From CAYTGR01 sp964437445 (GTDB taxonomy: Bacteria; Chloroflexota; Anaerolineae; B4-G1; SLSP01), in NCBI GenBank assembly GCA_964437445.1, contig CAYTGR010000070.1, positions 1-17,892 of the forward strand: a stretch of DNA of 17,892 nucleotides, written 5' to 3'. The translations under genes were made by a program, and so were the position numbers. Positions 1-6,385 of the stretch are shown here, one piece after another. The stretch's first letter is position 1. Each line of letters opens with the position of its first letter. Below the pieces are notes generated by a model. That model had not been told where the DNA came from, ran no database searches, and saw only the letters and a program-made list of their open reading frames with translations.

Positions 1-41
1 GGCGGGGCTAAGGTCACATTGAGTTCATCGTAATCGTGCAT
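1..41 (-). CDS. Possible 5' end of a divergent gene (partial)
   Basis: Read on the minus strand from position 41, an ATG opens a frame that stays open to the window edge and gives MHDYDELNVTLAP. An AGGG lies just upstream of the ATG, close for a ribosome site, and a TATAAA-like box lies at 98-93 on the minus strand. Only 13 codons are visible, so no family can be assigned and chance is a real alternative. If real, the gene diverges from the FemAB gene, with the repeat-rich region between them. Confidence 0.3.
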   Translation of the reverse strand, partial: MHDYDELNVTLAP

Positions 42-91
42 GGTTCCCTGTTATTAGGTTGAGAGTTTGACTCCCCTGAAAATAGAAACCA

Positions 92-189
92 GTTTATAGT
101 GTGCAGAGAGCAGTAGGTAGAAGTTCCTGTTTCCTGCTCATCGCTCACCTTTGAAAAGGATGAAGGATGAAGGCGAAAGGATGAAATCT
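92..189. repeat. Degenerate heptamer repeat array
   Basis: The clearest part is 155-189, where GGATGAA occurs at 158-164, 165-171 and 179-185, separated by a variant GGCGAA. Counting back in sevens, the sequence continues to fall into loosely related units such as GTGTGCA, GAGAGCA, GTAGGTA, CTGTTTC, CTGCTCA and TCGCTCA. The 7-bp phase in the left half is weaker and may be partly subjective. Similar heptad DNA occurs at 508-521 and 9784-9825. Confidence 0.45.
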
Positions 190-221
190 CCTCTGAAAAT
201 AACGCTCTTCGTTTGTAGTCA

Positions 222-235
222 GGCGCTTCAGCGCC
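222..235. repeat. Small hairpin GGCGC-TTCA-GCGCC
   Basis: A perfect 5-bp stem (222-226 with 231-235) closes a TTCA tetraloop. No T-run follows, so it is not a typical intrinsic terminator. It lies 14 bp before the inverted-repeat element at 250-397 and may belong to the same dispersed intergenic repeat. Confidence 0.5.
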
Positions 236-249
236 GTCTTGGCTGCGCT

Positions 250-397
250 GATGAAGTTTAACTAAATAATCCGGATATTTTGCTCTGAAGAGCTACCGCC
301 AAATATGGGGCATCCTATGTCACCACCATCAAATTAGCCCAAATATGGGATAGGCTTCGCAAATAAGGATATCCGAATTTATTTGTCAAATTTCATC
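250..397. repeat. Inverted-repeat-bounded element (MITE-like)
   Basis: The left arm at 250-281 and the right arm at 365-397 are imperfect inverted copies of about 32 bp. Both begin GATGAA(A/G)TTT when read inward, share AAATAA, and end with CGGATAT; they differ at a few bases and small indels. The ~83-bp interior has CCAAATATGGG twice (299-309 and 339-349) and the dyad ATCCTAT/ATAGG. It encodes no protein. A non-autonomous mobile element or a dispersed palindromic repeat would fit. I see no clear target-site duplication. Confidence 0.55.
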
Positions 398-415
398 ACG
401 GGGCGTTACTGGCTA

Positions 416-437
416 GCCCGGCGGTTGACCGCCGGGC
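416..437. repeat. GC-rich perfect hairpin
   Basis: GCCCGGCGG (416-424) pairs with CCGCCGGGC (429-437) around a TTGA loop, giving nine perfect G-C or C-G pairs. No T-tract follows directly. It could be a REP-like intergenic palindrome or a rho-independent-like stop for transcription entering from the left, but the missing T-run argues against the latter. Confidence 0.6.
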
Positions 438-507
438 GCCCAGCGCGAACGTGACCCGATTATTTTCTTAAAGGCCATAAGCGCGGCACTACGAACAGGC
501 TAATCAT

Positions 508-521
508 AACCGGAAACCGGA
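508..521. repeat. Tandem AACCGGA heptamer, two copies
   Basis: AACCGGA is repeated exactly at 508-514 and 515-521 and is followed by the related AAGGGGC. It is short, but it has the same 7-bp period as the repeats at 92-189 and 9784-9825. Confidence 0.45.
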
Positions 522-591
522 AAGGGGCAAGCAACGACTCCGCTCTTGCGTCAAAGGGATGGCTGATGGCCGACTCGCTGATTCGCCACTC

Positions 592-602
592 TATGTTAAA
601 AT
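592..602 (+). promoter_or_regulatory. Possible -10 region abutting the FemAB start
   Basis: TATGTTAAAAT ends six bases before the ATG at 609. No purine-rich ribosome-binding sequence lies in front of that ATG, and the nearer ATG at 601 runs into a stop after six codons. A -10 box here would start transcription at or within a few bases of 609, which would make the message leaderless or nearly so. No good -35 was found at the expected distance. Confidence 0.3.
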
Positions 603-608
603 GTTTTT

Positions 609-1676
609 ATGTCCACGATAGGGTTAGAGCTGATTACCGAACAAGCTGCCTGGGATGCGGCGTTGTTGACACTGCCGGAGCCACATGTTTTGCAAAGCTG
701 GACCTGGGGTGTCTGCAAGGAGGCGCAGGGCTGGCAAGCCCGGCATCTCTTGTGGCGTGGCACAGAGGGACAGACGGTCGCGGTTGCGCTGGTGTTGCAC
801 CAGCGGCGAGGACGGCTTTGCTTGAGTTACGTTCCTAAGGGGCCGCTTCTGGACTGGCGCGATATTGCGCTGACCGAGCGGGTCTTGAGCGATTTGGAAG
901 CGCACGCTCGCGCTAACCGGAGCCTGCTGCTGAAGATAGACCCCGATGTATCTGGCGATACAGCGGCCGGTCAGGCAGTGATCGGGCAGCTGCGCCGGCG
1001 TGGCTGGCGATCATCGTTTGAGCAAATCCAATTTCGCAATACTATGCTCCTGGACCTGCGCCCCGACCTGGACACTCTGATGGGGCAGATGAAATCTAAA
1101 GGCCGCTACAATATTCGCCTGGCCGTCCGCAAAGGCGTGACCGTGCGGGAGGCGACAGAGGCGGAGTTACCGCTGCTTTATGATCTGTACGCCGAAACGG
1201 CCTGGCGCGATCGTTTTATCATCCGCGAGGCCAGCTATTATCATGAGGTCTGGCGGGCTTTCGTGCGGGCTGGCCTGGCGTTGCCCTTATTGGCCGAGGT
1301 GGAGGGGACGCCGGTCGCCATGTTAATTCTGTTCCACTTTGGGCAACGAGCCTGGTACATGTATGGCGCTTCGCGCGACCTGCACCGGGAGACCATGCCC
1401 AACCATTTGCTCCAATGGGAGGCAATCCGGCGCGCCAAAGCGTTGGGGTGTACCGTCTACGACCTGTGGGGGGCGCCCGACAGGCTGGACGAGAGCGATC
1501 CGATGTGGGGTGTCTATCGCTTCAAGGCCAGTCTGGGGGCAGAACTGGTGTCGCACATTGGCGCCTACGATTACGCGCCAGCCCCCTTCTTTTACCGGCT
1601 CTATGCCCTGTTGCGCCCCCGACTGGTCGCTTTGGCCCAGCGGCGGTACTGGGAGACGGCGCCGCATAAAACGTGA
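609..1676 (+). CDS. FemAB-type peptidoglycan bridge aminoacyltransferase
   Basis: The 355-residue product has the length and motifs of the FemA/FemB/FemX family. These are GNAT-fold enzymes that transfer an amino acid from aminoacyl-tRNA to the side chain of a peptidoglycan precursor on the cytoplasmic face. Visible features are the N-terminal LQSWTWGVCKEAQGW (28-42), the central KSKGRYNIRLAVRKG (162-176), MYGASR (251-256), the helix NHLLQWEAIRRAKALG (265-280), YDLWG (284-288) and VYRFKASLG (302-310). The ATG at 609 is the only upstream methionine that reaches this frame, but it has no Shine-Dalgarno. The epimerase gene follows after 30 bases, so the two are probably co-transcribed. The transferred amino acid cannot be told from sequence. 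The family call is firm; the precise substrate is not. Confidence 0.88.
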   Translation: MSTIGLELITEQAAWDAALLTLPEPHVLQSWTWGVCKEAQGWQARHLLWRGTEGQTVAVALVLHQRRGRLCLSYVPKGPLLDWRDIALTERVLSDLEAHARANRSLLLKIDPDVSGDTAAGQAVIGQLRRRGWRSSFEQIQFRNTMLLDLRPDLDTLMGQMKSKGRYNIRLAVRKGVTVREATEAELPLLYDLYAETAWRDRFIIREASYYHEVWRAFVRAGLALPLLAEVEGTPVAMLILFHFGQRAWYMYGASRDLHRETMPNHLLQWEAIRRAKALGCTVYDLWGAPDRLDESDPMWGVYRFKASLGAELVSHIGAYDYAPAPFFYRLYALLRPRLVALAQRRYWETAPHKT

Positions 1677-1706
1677 TCCGTAAGTACGGGTGTTACGGAG
1701 GGTAAG

Positions 1707-2636
1707 ATGCGGATTCTCATCACCGGGGGAGCCGGTTTTCTGGGCAGTGCGCTGGCCAATGCGTTGGTGCCCCAGGGCCACGAAGTGCTGGTGCTGGATG
1801 ATTTGAGTGCCGGTGACCCTGACCGGCTGGCACCGCAGGTGCTCTTCCACCGGGGCGATGTGCGTGATCGTCCCAAGCTCTGGACGTTGTTGCAAGGGGT
1901 GGAGTGTGTGTACCATCTTGCAGCCCGCGTGTTGGTGGCGGAATCTATCCTCTACCCGCGCGAGTACAACGAGGTCAACGTGGGAGGGACGGTGGCGTTG
2001 TTGGAGGCGCTGCGCGATGTCGGCGTCCCGCGGGTGATTCTGGCCTCGTCCGGCGCGGTCTACGGGGAGCAGCTGGCCCAACCGGTGGCGGAAGCTGCCC
2101 GGCCCAACCCGCAGTCACCCTACGCGGTCAGCAAACTTTCGGCCGAATATTATACTCACACGATCGGCGCCCTCTGGGGGATTTCCACGGTCGTGTTGCG
2201 CATTTTCAACGCCTACGGCCCTGGACAGCCGCTCCCGCCCTCCCATGCCCCGGTGATTCCGCGCTTTCTCCGTCAGGCGCTGGGTTCTGGTTCACTGGTT
2301 GTCTTTGGCAGCGGCGAGCAGACACGGGACTTTGTTTACCTGGATGACGTCATTGCGGCGTTGGTTGCTGCCGCGACCGCGCCAGGCGTGGAGCGACAGA
2401 CCATTAATGTTGGCAGCGGTACGGAAATCTCCATCAATGCGTTGACCCGCCTGATTTTGCAGCTGACCGGCTCGGCAAGCAATCTCATTTACAGCCCTGT
2501 GGAGAGTGGCGGTGTCTCTCATTCCTGCGCCGATCTTACCCTGGCCCGTACTTTGCTGGGCTACGAACCGCGGGTCCCACTGGAGGAGGGTCTCCGGCGT
2601 ATGTTACAAACCGACCCGCGTTTTAGCCGCCGGTAG
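1707..2636 (+). CDS. NAD-dependent sugar-nucleotide epimerase/dehydratase (extended SDR)
   Basis: This 309-residue cytoplasmic enzyme begins with a Rossmann motif GGAGFLG (7-13). It has the NAD-binding acidic pair DD (31-32), the SSGAVYG catalytic strand (114-120), the YxxxK pair Y139/K143 and the substrate-domain signature RDFVYLDDV (207-215). This is the extended SDR pattern of GalE and RmlB-like enzymes that epimerise or dehydrate UDP- or dTDP-sugars for cell-surface polysaccharide. The start is supported by GGAGGG at 1697-1702, four bases before the ATG. It sits 30 bases after the FemAB gene and 5 bases before the YihY gene, suggesting one transcript. Sequence alone does not separate a UDP-glucose 4-epimerase from a UDP-glucuronate epimerase or a related enzyme. 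Confidence 0.9.
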   Translation: MRILITGGAGFLGSALANALVPQGHEVLVLDDLSAGDPDRLAPQVLFHRGDVRDRPKLWTLLQGVECVYHLAARVLVAESILYPREYNEVNVGGTVALLEALRDVGVPRVILASSGAVYGEQLAQPVAEAARPNPQSPYAVSKLSAEYYTHTIGALWGISTVVLRIFNAYGPGQPLPPSHAPVIPRFLRQALGSGSLVVFGSGEQTRDFVYLDDVIAALVAAATAPGVERQTINVGSGTEISINALTRLILQLTGSASNLIYSPVESGGVSHSCADLTLARTLLGYEPRVPLEEGLRRMLQTDPRFSRR

Positions 2637-2641
2637 ATCGT

Positions 2642-3829
2642 ATGTTGCAAGGTCACGGTGTGAGCAGGGTTCTTGAGAGGGGAAACTTGACGCAAAGAGG
2701 ACTGCACCACAGGTTGCTGTCACTACAGCCGCTCTGGGCTTCGTTCGTTGCTCTGGTTCGGCAGGTTTTTCGCTGGCCTCCACTGGCGCTGGTGGTACAG
2801 GTGGTGACCGGTTTCTACCATCATCTTTGTCCCCTCTATGCGGCTTCACTGGCTTATTACACTTTACTTTCAACTGTACCGATTTTGGTTCTGATGCTGT
2901 CGGTGAGCAGTTTGCTGGTGAACCGGTCTGAGATTCAGGGCGCGGCCTTAGACAGCCTGACATTGCTGTTGCCCGCGGCGGCAGAAGCTATGCGCAGCAA
3001 TGTGGAGAGCCTGCTACGCTACCGGGCTCCGTTGGGGATCATTTCCGGGGTGTGGACATTGTGGTCCTCAGCCGCTATGTTCTCGGTGTTGGAGCGGGCG
3101 ATCAATGCGGTGTGGGGGCGTCCCTCACCGCGCAATTTCTGGAAACAGCGGCTGCTGGGCATGATTTCCATTCTGGGGTTAACTCTATGGGTCTTTTTTA
3201 ATTTCCTGCTCCGCACGCTTTGGCGCTTGTTGCCACACTGGTTCCCTTATTTGAATCATGTGCCCTTGCCGCCCTCAGGTTGGCTGGAGAAGGGCTTCTC
3301 GTTTGCTACTATTTCCCTGCTGACTGTTTTCGTCTACCGTTTTTTCCCGGCGCGTCCGGTGCGCTGGCGGATCGCCGTTGGGACCGGCCTGGGAGTAGGA
3401 TTGTTGTGGGAGCTGACCCGTGAGTTTTTTACCTGGGCGTTGGCGGCCGGGTGGCTGCGGTATCCCATTGTTTATGGGTCGCTGTGGGTACTGGTTGTCC
3501 CCATCGTTTGGGCTTATTGGAGTTATTCCCTGCTGCTCTTCGGAGCCGAGGTTCTGGCACTTTTAGAGAGTTGTTACCCGGGTCGGAACATCATCAGAAG
3601 CCGGATTTCTTCCTCTACGGACACGGATCCCTCTCAGGCGTCTGCGCTGGGGGAGGGGGAAAAAGGCTTGGGGCGCGATCTGGCGCACCTGCCCAAAACC
3701 ACCCGAAAAAGCTTCTTCTTTTCCCCCCTGCGGGCTGAGGGAACAGACAAAACGTGGGATGAAGCGCCGTTGGGCCGGGGGGATGACCTGGGAGATCAGG
3801 ACGGCCCATCGCCCGAGCCGTTGGACTGA
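2642..3829 (+). CDS. YihY/BrkB-family inner-membrane protein with an unusual tail
   Basis: The 395-residue product has about six hydrophobic segments (roughly 67-93, 129-150, 172-194, 219-237, 245-267 and 276-303). It carries the family-typical stretch PLYAASLAYYTLLSTVP (64-80), WxxSAAMFSVLERAINAVWG (140-159) and the GSLWVLVVPIVWAYW segment (279-293). These match YihY/BrkB (UPF0761), integral membrane proteins once misnamed RNase BN, whose function is not settled. The ATG at 2642 follows the epimerase stop by five bases and lacks a ribosome site. An in-frame TTG at 2687 has AGAGGGG (2676-2682) four bases upstream and may be the real start, giving 380 residues. Residues after ~312 form a charged, low-complexity tail. 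Its DNA (3629-3741) folds as an imperfect inverted repeat, so the tail may be repeat-derived. Confidence 0.85.
   Translation: MLQGHGVSRVLERGNLTQRGLHHRLLSLQPLWASFVALVRQVFRWPPLALVVQVVTGFYHHLCPLYAASLAYYTLLSTVPILVLMLSVSSLLVNRSEIQGAALDSLTLLLPAAAEAMRSNVESLLRYRAPLGIISGVWTLWSSAAMFSVLERAINAVWGRPSPRNFWKQRLLGMISILGLTLWVFFNFLLRTLWRLLPHWFPYLNHVPLPPSGWLEKGFSFATISLLTVFVYRFFPARPVRWRIAVGTGLGVGLLWELTREFFTWALAAGWLRYPIVYGSLWVLVVPIVWAYWSYSLLLFGAEVLALLESCYPGRNIIRSRISSSTDTDPSQASALGEGEKGLGRDLAHLPKTTRKSFFFSPLRAEGTDKTWDEAPLGRGDDLGDQDGPSPEPLD
3629..3741. repeat. Imperfect inverted repeat within the 3' end of the YihY gene
   Basis: The left arm at 3629-3668 begins CCCTC and ends GGGGGAAAAAGGCTT. The right arm at 3709-3741 reads AAGCTTCTTCTTTTCCCCCC and ends TGAGGG, a gapped inverse of the left arm. 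An inner dyad (TTGGGGC near 3668 with GCCCAAA near 3691) extends the structure. It resembles the hairpin-type repeats that usually lie between genes. Here it is read through in frame as residues ~330-367 of the YihY protein. Confidence 0.45.
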
Positions 3830-3854
3830 AACCTCATGTTTACGCACGGCACAC

Positions 3855-3882
3855 TTGACGTGTTCAGTGAATGGAGCATAAT
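3855..3882 (+). promoter_or_regulatory. Near-consensus sigma-A promoter for the phosphosignalling cluster
   Basis: TTGACG (3855-3860) and CATAAT (3877-3882) are separated by 16 bases, and each hexamer differs from consensus at one position. Transcription would begin near 3889, leaving a ~95-base leader before the ATG at 3984. It is the best promoter I can find in the window and lies exactly in the gap between the envelope genes and the kinase/phosphatase cluster. Confidence 0.6.
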
Positions 3883-3983
3883 TTAGTTAAAGGATGGGAT
3901 TGTTATATCTCCGGCTAACGGCCTGGATTCGGAAGCGTTCAGGTGGGAGCAGCTTTTCAGCGTAGTAAATCCCCGGAGGCAGG

Positions 3984-6353
3984 ATGGACTGGAAAAAGAT
4001 CGGGCAACGTGTAATTATTGCGTTAGGGGTTGCGGGGTTGTTATGGGCGGGACTAGGTCTCATCCTGGGAGGAACGGGGCTGTTTACGCCGGGTACGGTG
4101 GCTGCGTACCCTCAGGGTCGCCCGTCTAACCAGCCCGGCGGATTGGCTGCCGTCAGCGTCACACCGACCGAGACCCTCAAACTGCAACCCGGGGGCCTTT
4201 CTGGCCTTTCTATTCCCCCTACGCCGACGTTTACTCCTACCTTAACCGCCACGCCGACGCTCAGCCCCACGCCGACACTTTCCCCGACTCTGACCAGTAC
4301 GCCTACACCCACGGCGGCAGCGCCGGTAGCTACGGCAACATCTACCCCCCAGGTTATCACGCCGCCGGCCGCAGTGGAGACCATAGCGGCTCCCTCAACT
4401 CCGGTTACGCCCACGATGACGCCCACTCCTGCCAGAGCTGGCGTGACCTTAGAGCAAAAGATTGGTTTACTGGGCTTGTTGCTCCTGGTGCTGCTGGCGG
4501 TTTTGTTGATCTTAGTGCGGGGCTGGCGGCGGAAACCGGCCCCCACCGTACCGTTGCCGCCGGCACCGGTTGTGATCTGCCCTAAATGCGGCCATGAGAA
4601 CCGGGCCGGAGCGCGTTTCTGCTTGCGTTGTGGTGAAGCGCTGGCAGCCCCACCGGCAGCTCCGGCCGCAGCTGCGCCGCCAGCCGTCACAACGCCCACC
4701 GCGCCCGAGTCACCACCTGCCAAACCGGCGGCGGGCCCTCGTACTGCGCCACTGCCCCCTACCAAGACGCGCCCGTTTGCCGGTGGTCCGCCCCCCTTAT
4801 CCGCCGGTGCCGTACTGAACCAGGGACGCTATAAGATTGTGGAACTGCGGCCCGGTGTGGAAAATGCCAACGTTTACCTGGTGGAGGATACCCGGCCGGT
4901 TCGCCTGTGCCCCAGCTGCCACCAAGAGGTCACCGATGCCAAGGAGCAATATTGCACCTTCTGCGGGGCCATCCTGGCGAAAGCCGAGCCGCTCTATCTG
5001 CGGTACCAGCTCTACGAAAGTACTGATCCCAAAGCCTTCACCATGGAAGAGCGGATGTTGCGGGCCGGGTTGAAGCATGAGGGGTTACGGCTGCCGTTAG
5101 CCTGTTTCACCGAGATGGTGTCTAACGTCTCGCGCCGGTATCTGGTGGAGCCGGAGTTCGCCCCCACTCCGGCGACCGCGCTTCCGGTGCCACAAGAACT
5201 TGCCGTCGTCTTAGACTGGGGGCTGCTGCTGGCCCGGGCGCTGGACTATCTGCACCAACATGCCATTGCTTTAGGGACAAGCGCCGGTTTGCCGCATATC
5301 GCGGTGGAGGGCAAAACTGCCCGGTGGATTAACCTGGGAGCCGCCTTTGACGTGTCTAACATGGACCAGGCCACGCTGGGCAATTACCTGGCGCAGGACG
5401 TGCGCGGCCTGGCAGCTGCCTTGCTGCAACTGGCGACCGGGCAGCCCAAGCTGCCGGCCGGTGCTGTTCTACCGGAACCGGTCATGGAGCTGTTCAAGCG
5501 GGCGCTGGCCGGGAATTTAACCATCACCACGTTCGCGGCGGAACTGGAGCAGGTCCGGGAAGCCACCCGACACCCCACCAGCGTGACGATGGTGGTCGGG
5601 TACCGGACAGATGTCGGGCGGCAGCGCGCTTTGAACGAGGACAGCTTGTTGACGCTGGATCTGGCAGCTGTTTACCGCTCGGAAAGCGTGCCGGTGGGGC
5701 TCTTTGCCGTCGCCGATGGCATGGGAGGGCACGACGCTGGCGAGATTGCCAGCCAGCTGGCTATCCAGCAAGTAGCCCAGCAAGCCGTCAACGAGATTTT
5801 GCGGCCGGCCTCGGCGGGCGAGTCGTTGCCCAACGCGCAGCAAGTTCTCACGGCTGCCGTACAGGCCGCTAACCAGGCCGTTTACGAGCGCCGCCGAGCC
5901 GCCGGCACGGATATGGGCACCACGCTGGTTGCCGCGCTGGTGATCGGCAACCGCGCGGTCCTGGCGAATGTGGGCGACAGCCGGGGCTATCACCTGACGT
6001 CCCAGGGCATCACCCAGGTCACCGTGGATCATTCGCTGGTAGAACGTTTGATTGCGACCGGCCAGATCACCCGTGAAGAGGCGTTGACCCATCCCCAGAA
6101 GAACGTGATCTACCGGACCATCGGCGACAAACCTCGTTTGGAAGCCGATCTCTTTGAGCGGCGGTTAGCACCAGGGGAGGCATTGCTGCTCTGCTCCGAT
6201 GGCTTGAGCGGGATGGTGCGCGACGAGCAGATCTGGCAGCTCTGGCGTACCTCCACCTCGCCCCAGGAAGCGTGCGACCGGCTGGTGGAGGCGGCCAACC
6301 AGGCCGGCGGCGAGGACAATATCACTGTGATTATCGTGCAAATCGGTCGTTAA
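3984..6353 (+). CDS. Two-TM zinc-ribbon / pseudokinase / PP2C phosphatase fusion
   Basis: The product has 789 residues. A first TM (10-34) is followed by a Pro/Thr-rich loop (38-150) and a second TM (157-179) ending RGWRRK, which puts the loop outside and the rest in the cytoplasm. A zinc ribbon follows (C199, C202, C213, C216), then an Ala/Pro linker. Residues ~275-530 align by eye with a Ser/Thr kinase fold, but the Gly-rich loop, HRD and DFG are absent: the DFG position reads NLG (450-452) and the VAIK lysine position looks like R340. A second zinc ribbon (C309, C312, C324, C327) interrupts the N-lobe. The C-terminal PP2C domain (533-789) is intact, with NED (551-553), DGMGG (578-582), GDS (664-666), SDG (738-740) and DN (778-779), the metal-binding acids of PPM phosphatases. 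It probably dephosphorylates phospho-Ser/Thr proteins, with the dead kinase as sensor or docking module (inference). GGAGG at 3975-3979 precedes the start. Confidence 0.85.
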   Translation: MDWKKIGQRVIIALGVAGLLWAGLGLILGGTGLFTPGTVAAYPQGRPSNQPGGLAAVSVTPTETLKLQPGGLSGLSIPPTPTFTPTLTATPTLSPTPTLSPTLTSTPTPTAAAPVATATSTPQVITPPAAVETIAAPSTPVTPTMTPTPARAGVTLEQKIGLLGLLLLVLLAVLLILVRGWRRKPAPTVPLPPAPVVICPKCGHENRAGARFCLRCGEALAAPPAAPAAAAPPAVTTPTAPESPPAKPAAGPRTAPLPPTKTRPFAGGPPPLSAGAVLNQGRYKIVELRPGVENANVYLVEDTRPVRLCPSCHQEVTDAKEQYCTFCGAILAKAEPLYLRYQLYESTDPKAFTMEERMLRAGLKHEGLRLPLACFTEMVSNVSRRYLVEPEFAPTPATALPVPQELAVVLDWGLLLARALDYLHQHAIALGTSAGLPHIAVEGKTARWINLGAAFDVSNMDQATLGNYLAQDVRGLAAALLQLATGQPKLPAGAVLPEPVMELFKRALAGNLTITTFAAELEQVREATRHPTSVTMVVGYRTDVGRQRALNEDSLLTLDLAAVYRSESVPVGLFAVADGMGGHDAGEIASQLAIQQVAQQAVNEILRPASAGESLPNAQQVLTAAVQAANQAVYERRRAAGTDMGTTLVAALVIGNRAVLANVGDSRGYHLTSQGITQVTVDHSLVERLIATGQITREEALTHPQKNVIYRTIGDKPRLEADLFERRLAPGEALLLCSDGLSGMVRDEQIWQLWRTSTSPQEACDRLVEAANQAGGEDNITVIIVQIGR

Positions 6354-6371
6354 TCTTCATCATGGCAGGCA

Positions 6372-6377
6372 AGGAGG
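6372..6377 (+). promoter_or_regulatory. Ribosome-binding site fixing the VWA-FHA start at 6386
   Basis: AGGAGG lies eight bases before the ATG at 6386. The same frame is open from 6272, inside the preceding gene, with another ATG at 6362. Only the start at 6386 has this site, and it gives a clean signal peptide. Confidence 0.75.
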
Positions 6378-6385
6378 CAGGTCTT

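Larger units (their letters stand above)
42..608. other. Gene-free, repeat-rich intergenic region
   Basis: No convincing coding frame is present. The stretch is AT-richer than the coding DNA that follows (27 of 60 bases are G or C at 241-300, counted by hand). It holds a decayed heptamer repeat (92-189), a small hairpin (222-235), an inverted-repeat-bounded element (250-397), a GC-rich hairpin (416-437), a doubled AACCGGA heptamer (508-521) and a possible promoter close to the FemAB start. A 90-codon open frame at 566-838 overlaps the FemAB gene in another frame and shows no protein-like features. Confidence 0.7.

Noticed and set aside
1323..2081. A 252-codon minus-strand frame across the FemAB-epimerase junction.
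   Set aside because: It overlaps two well-supported + strand genes and shows no family motif.
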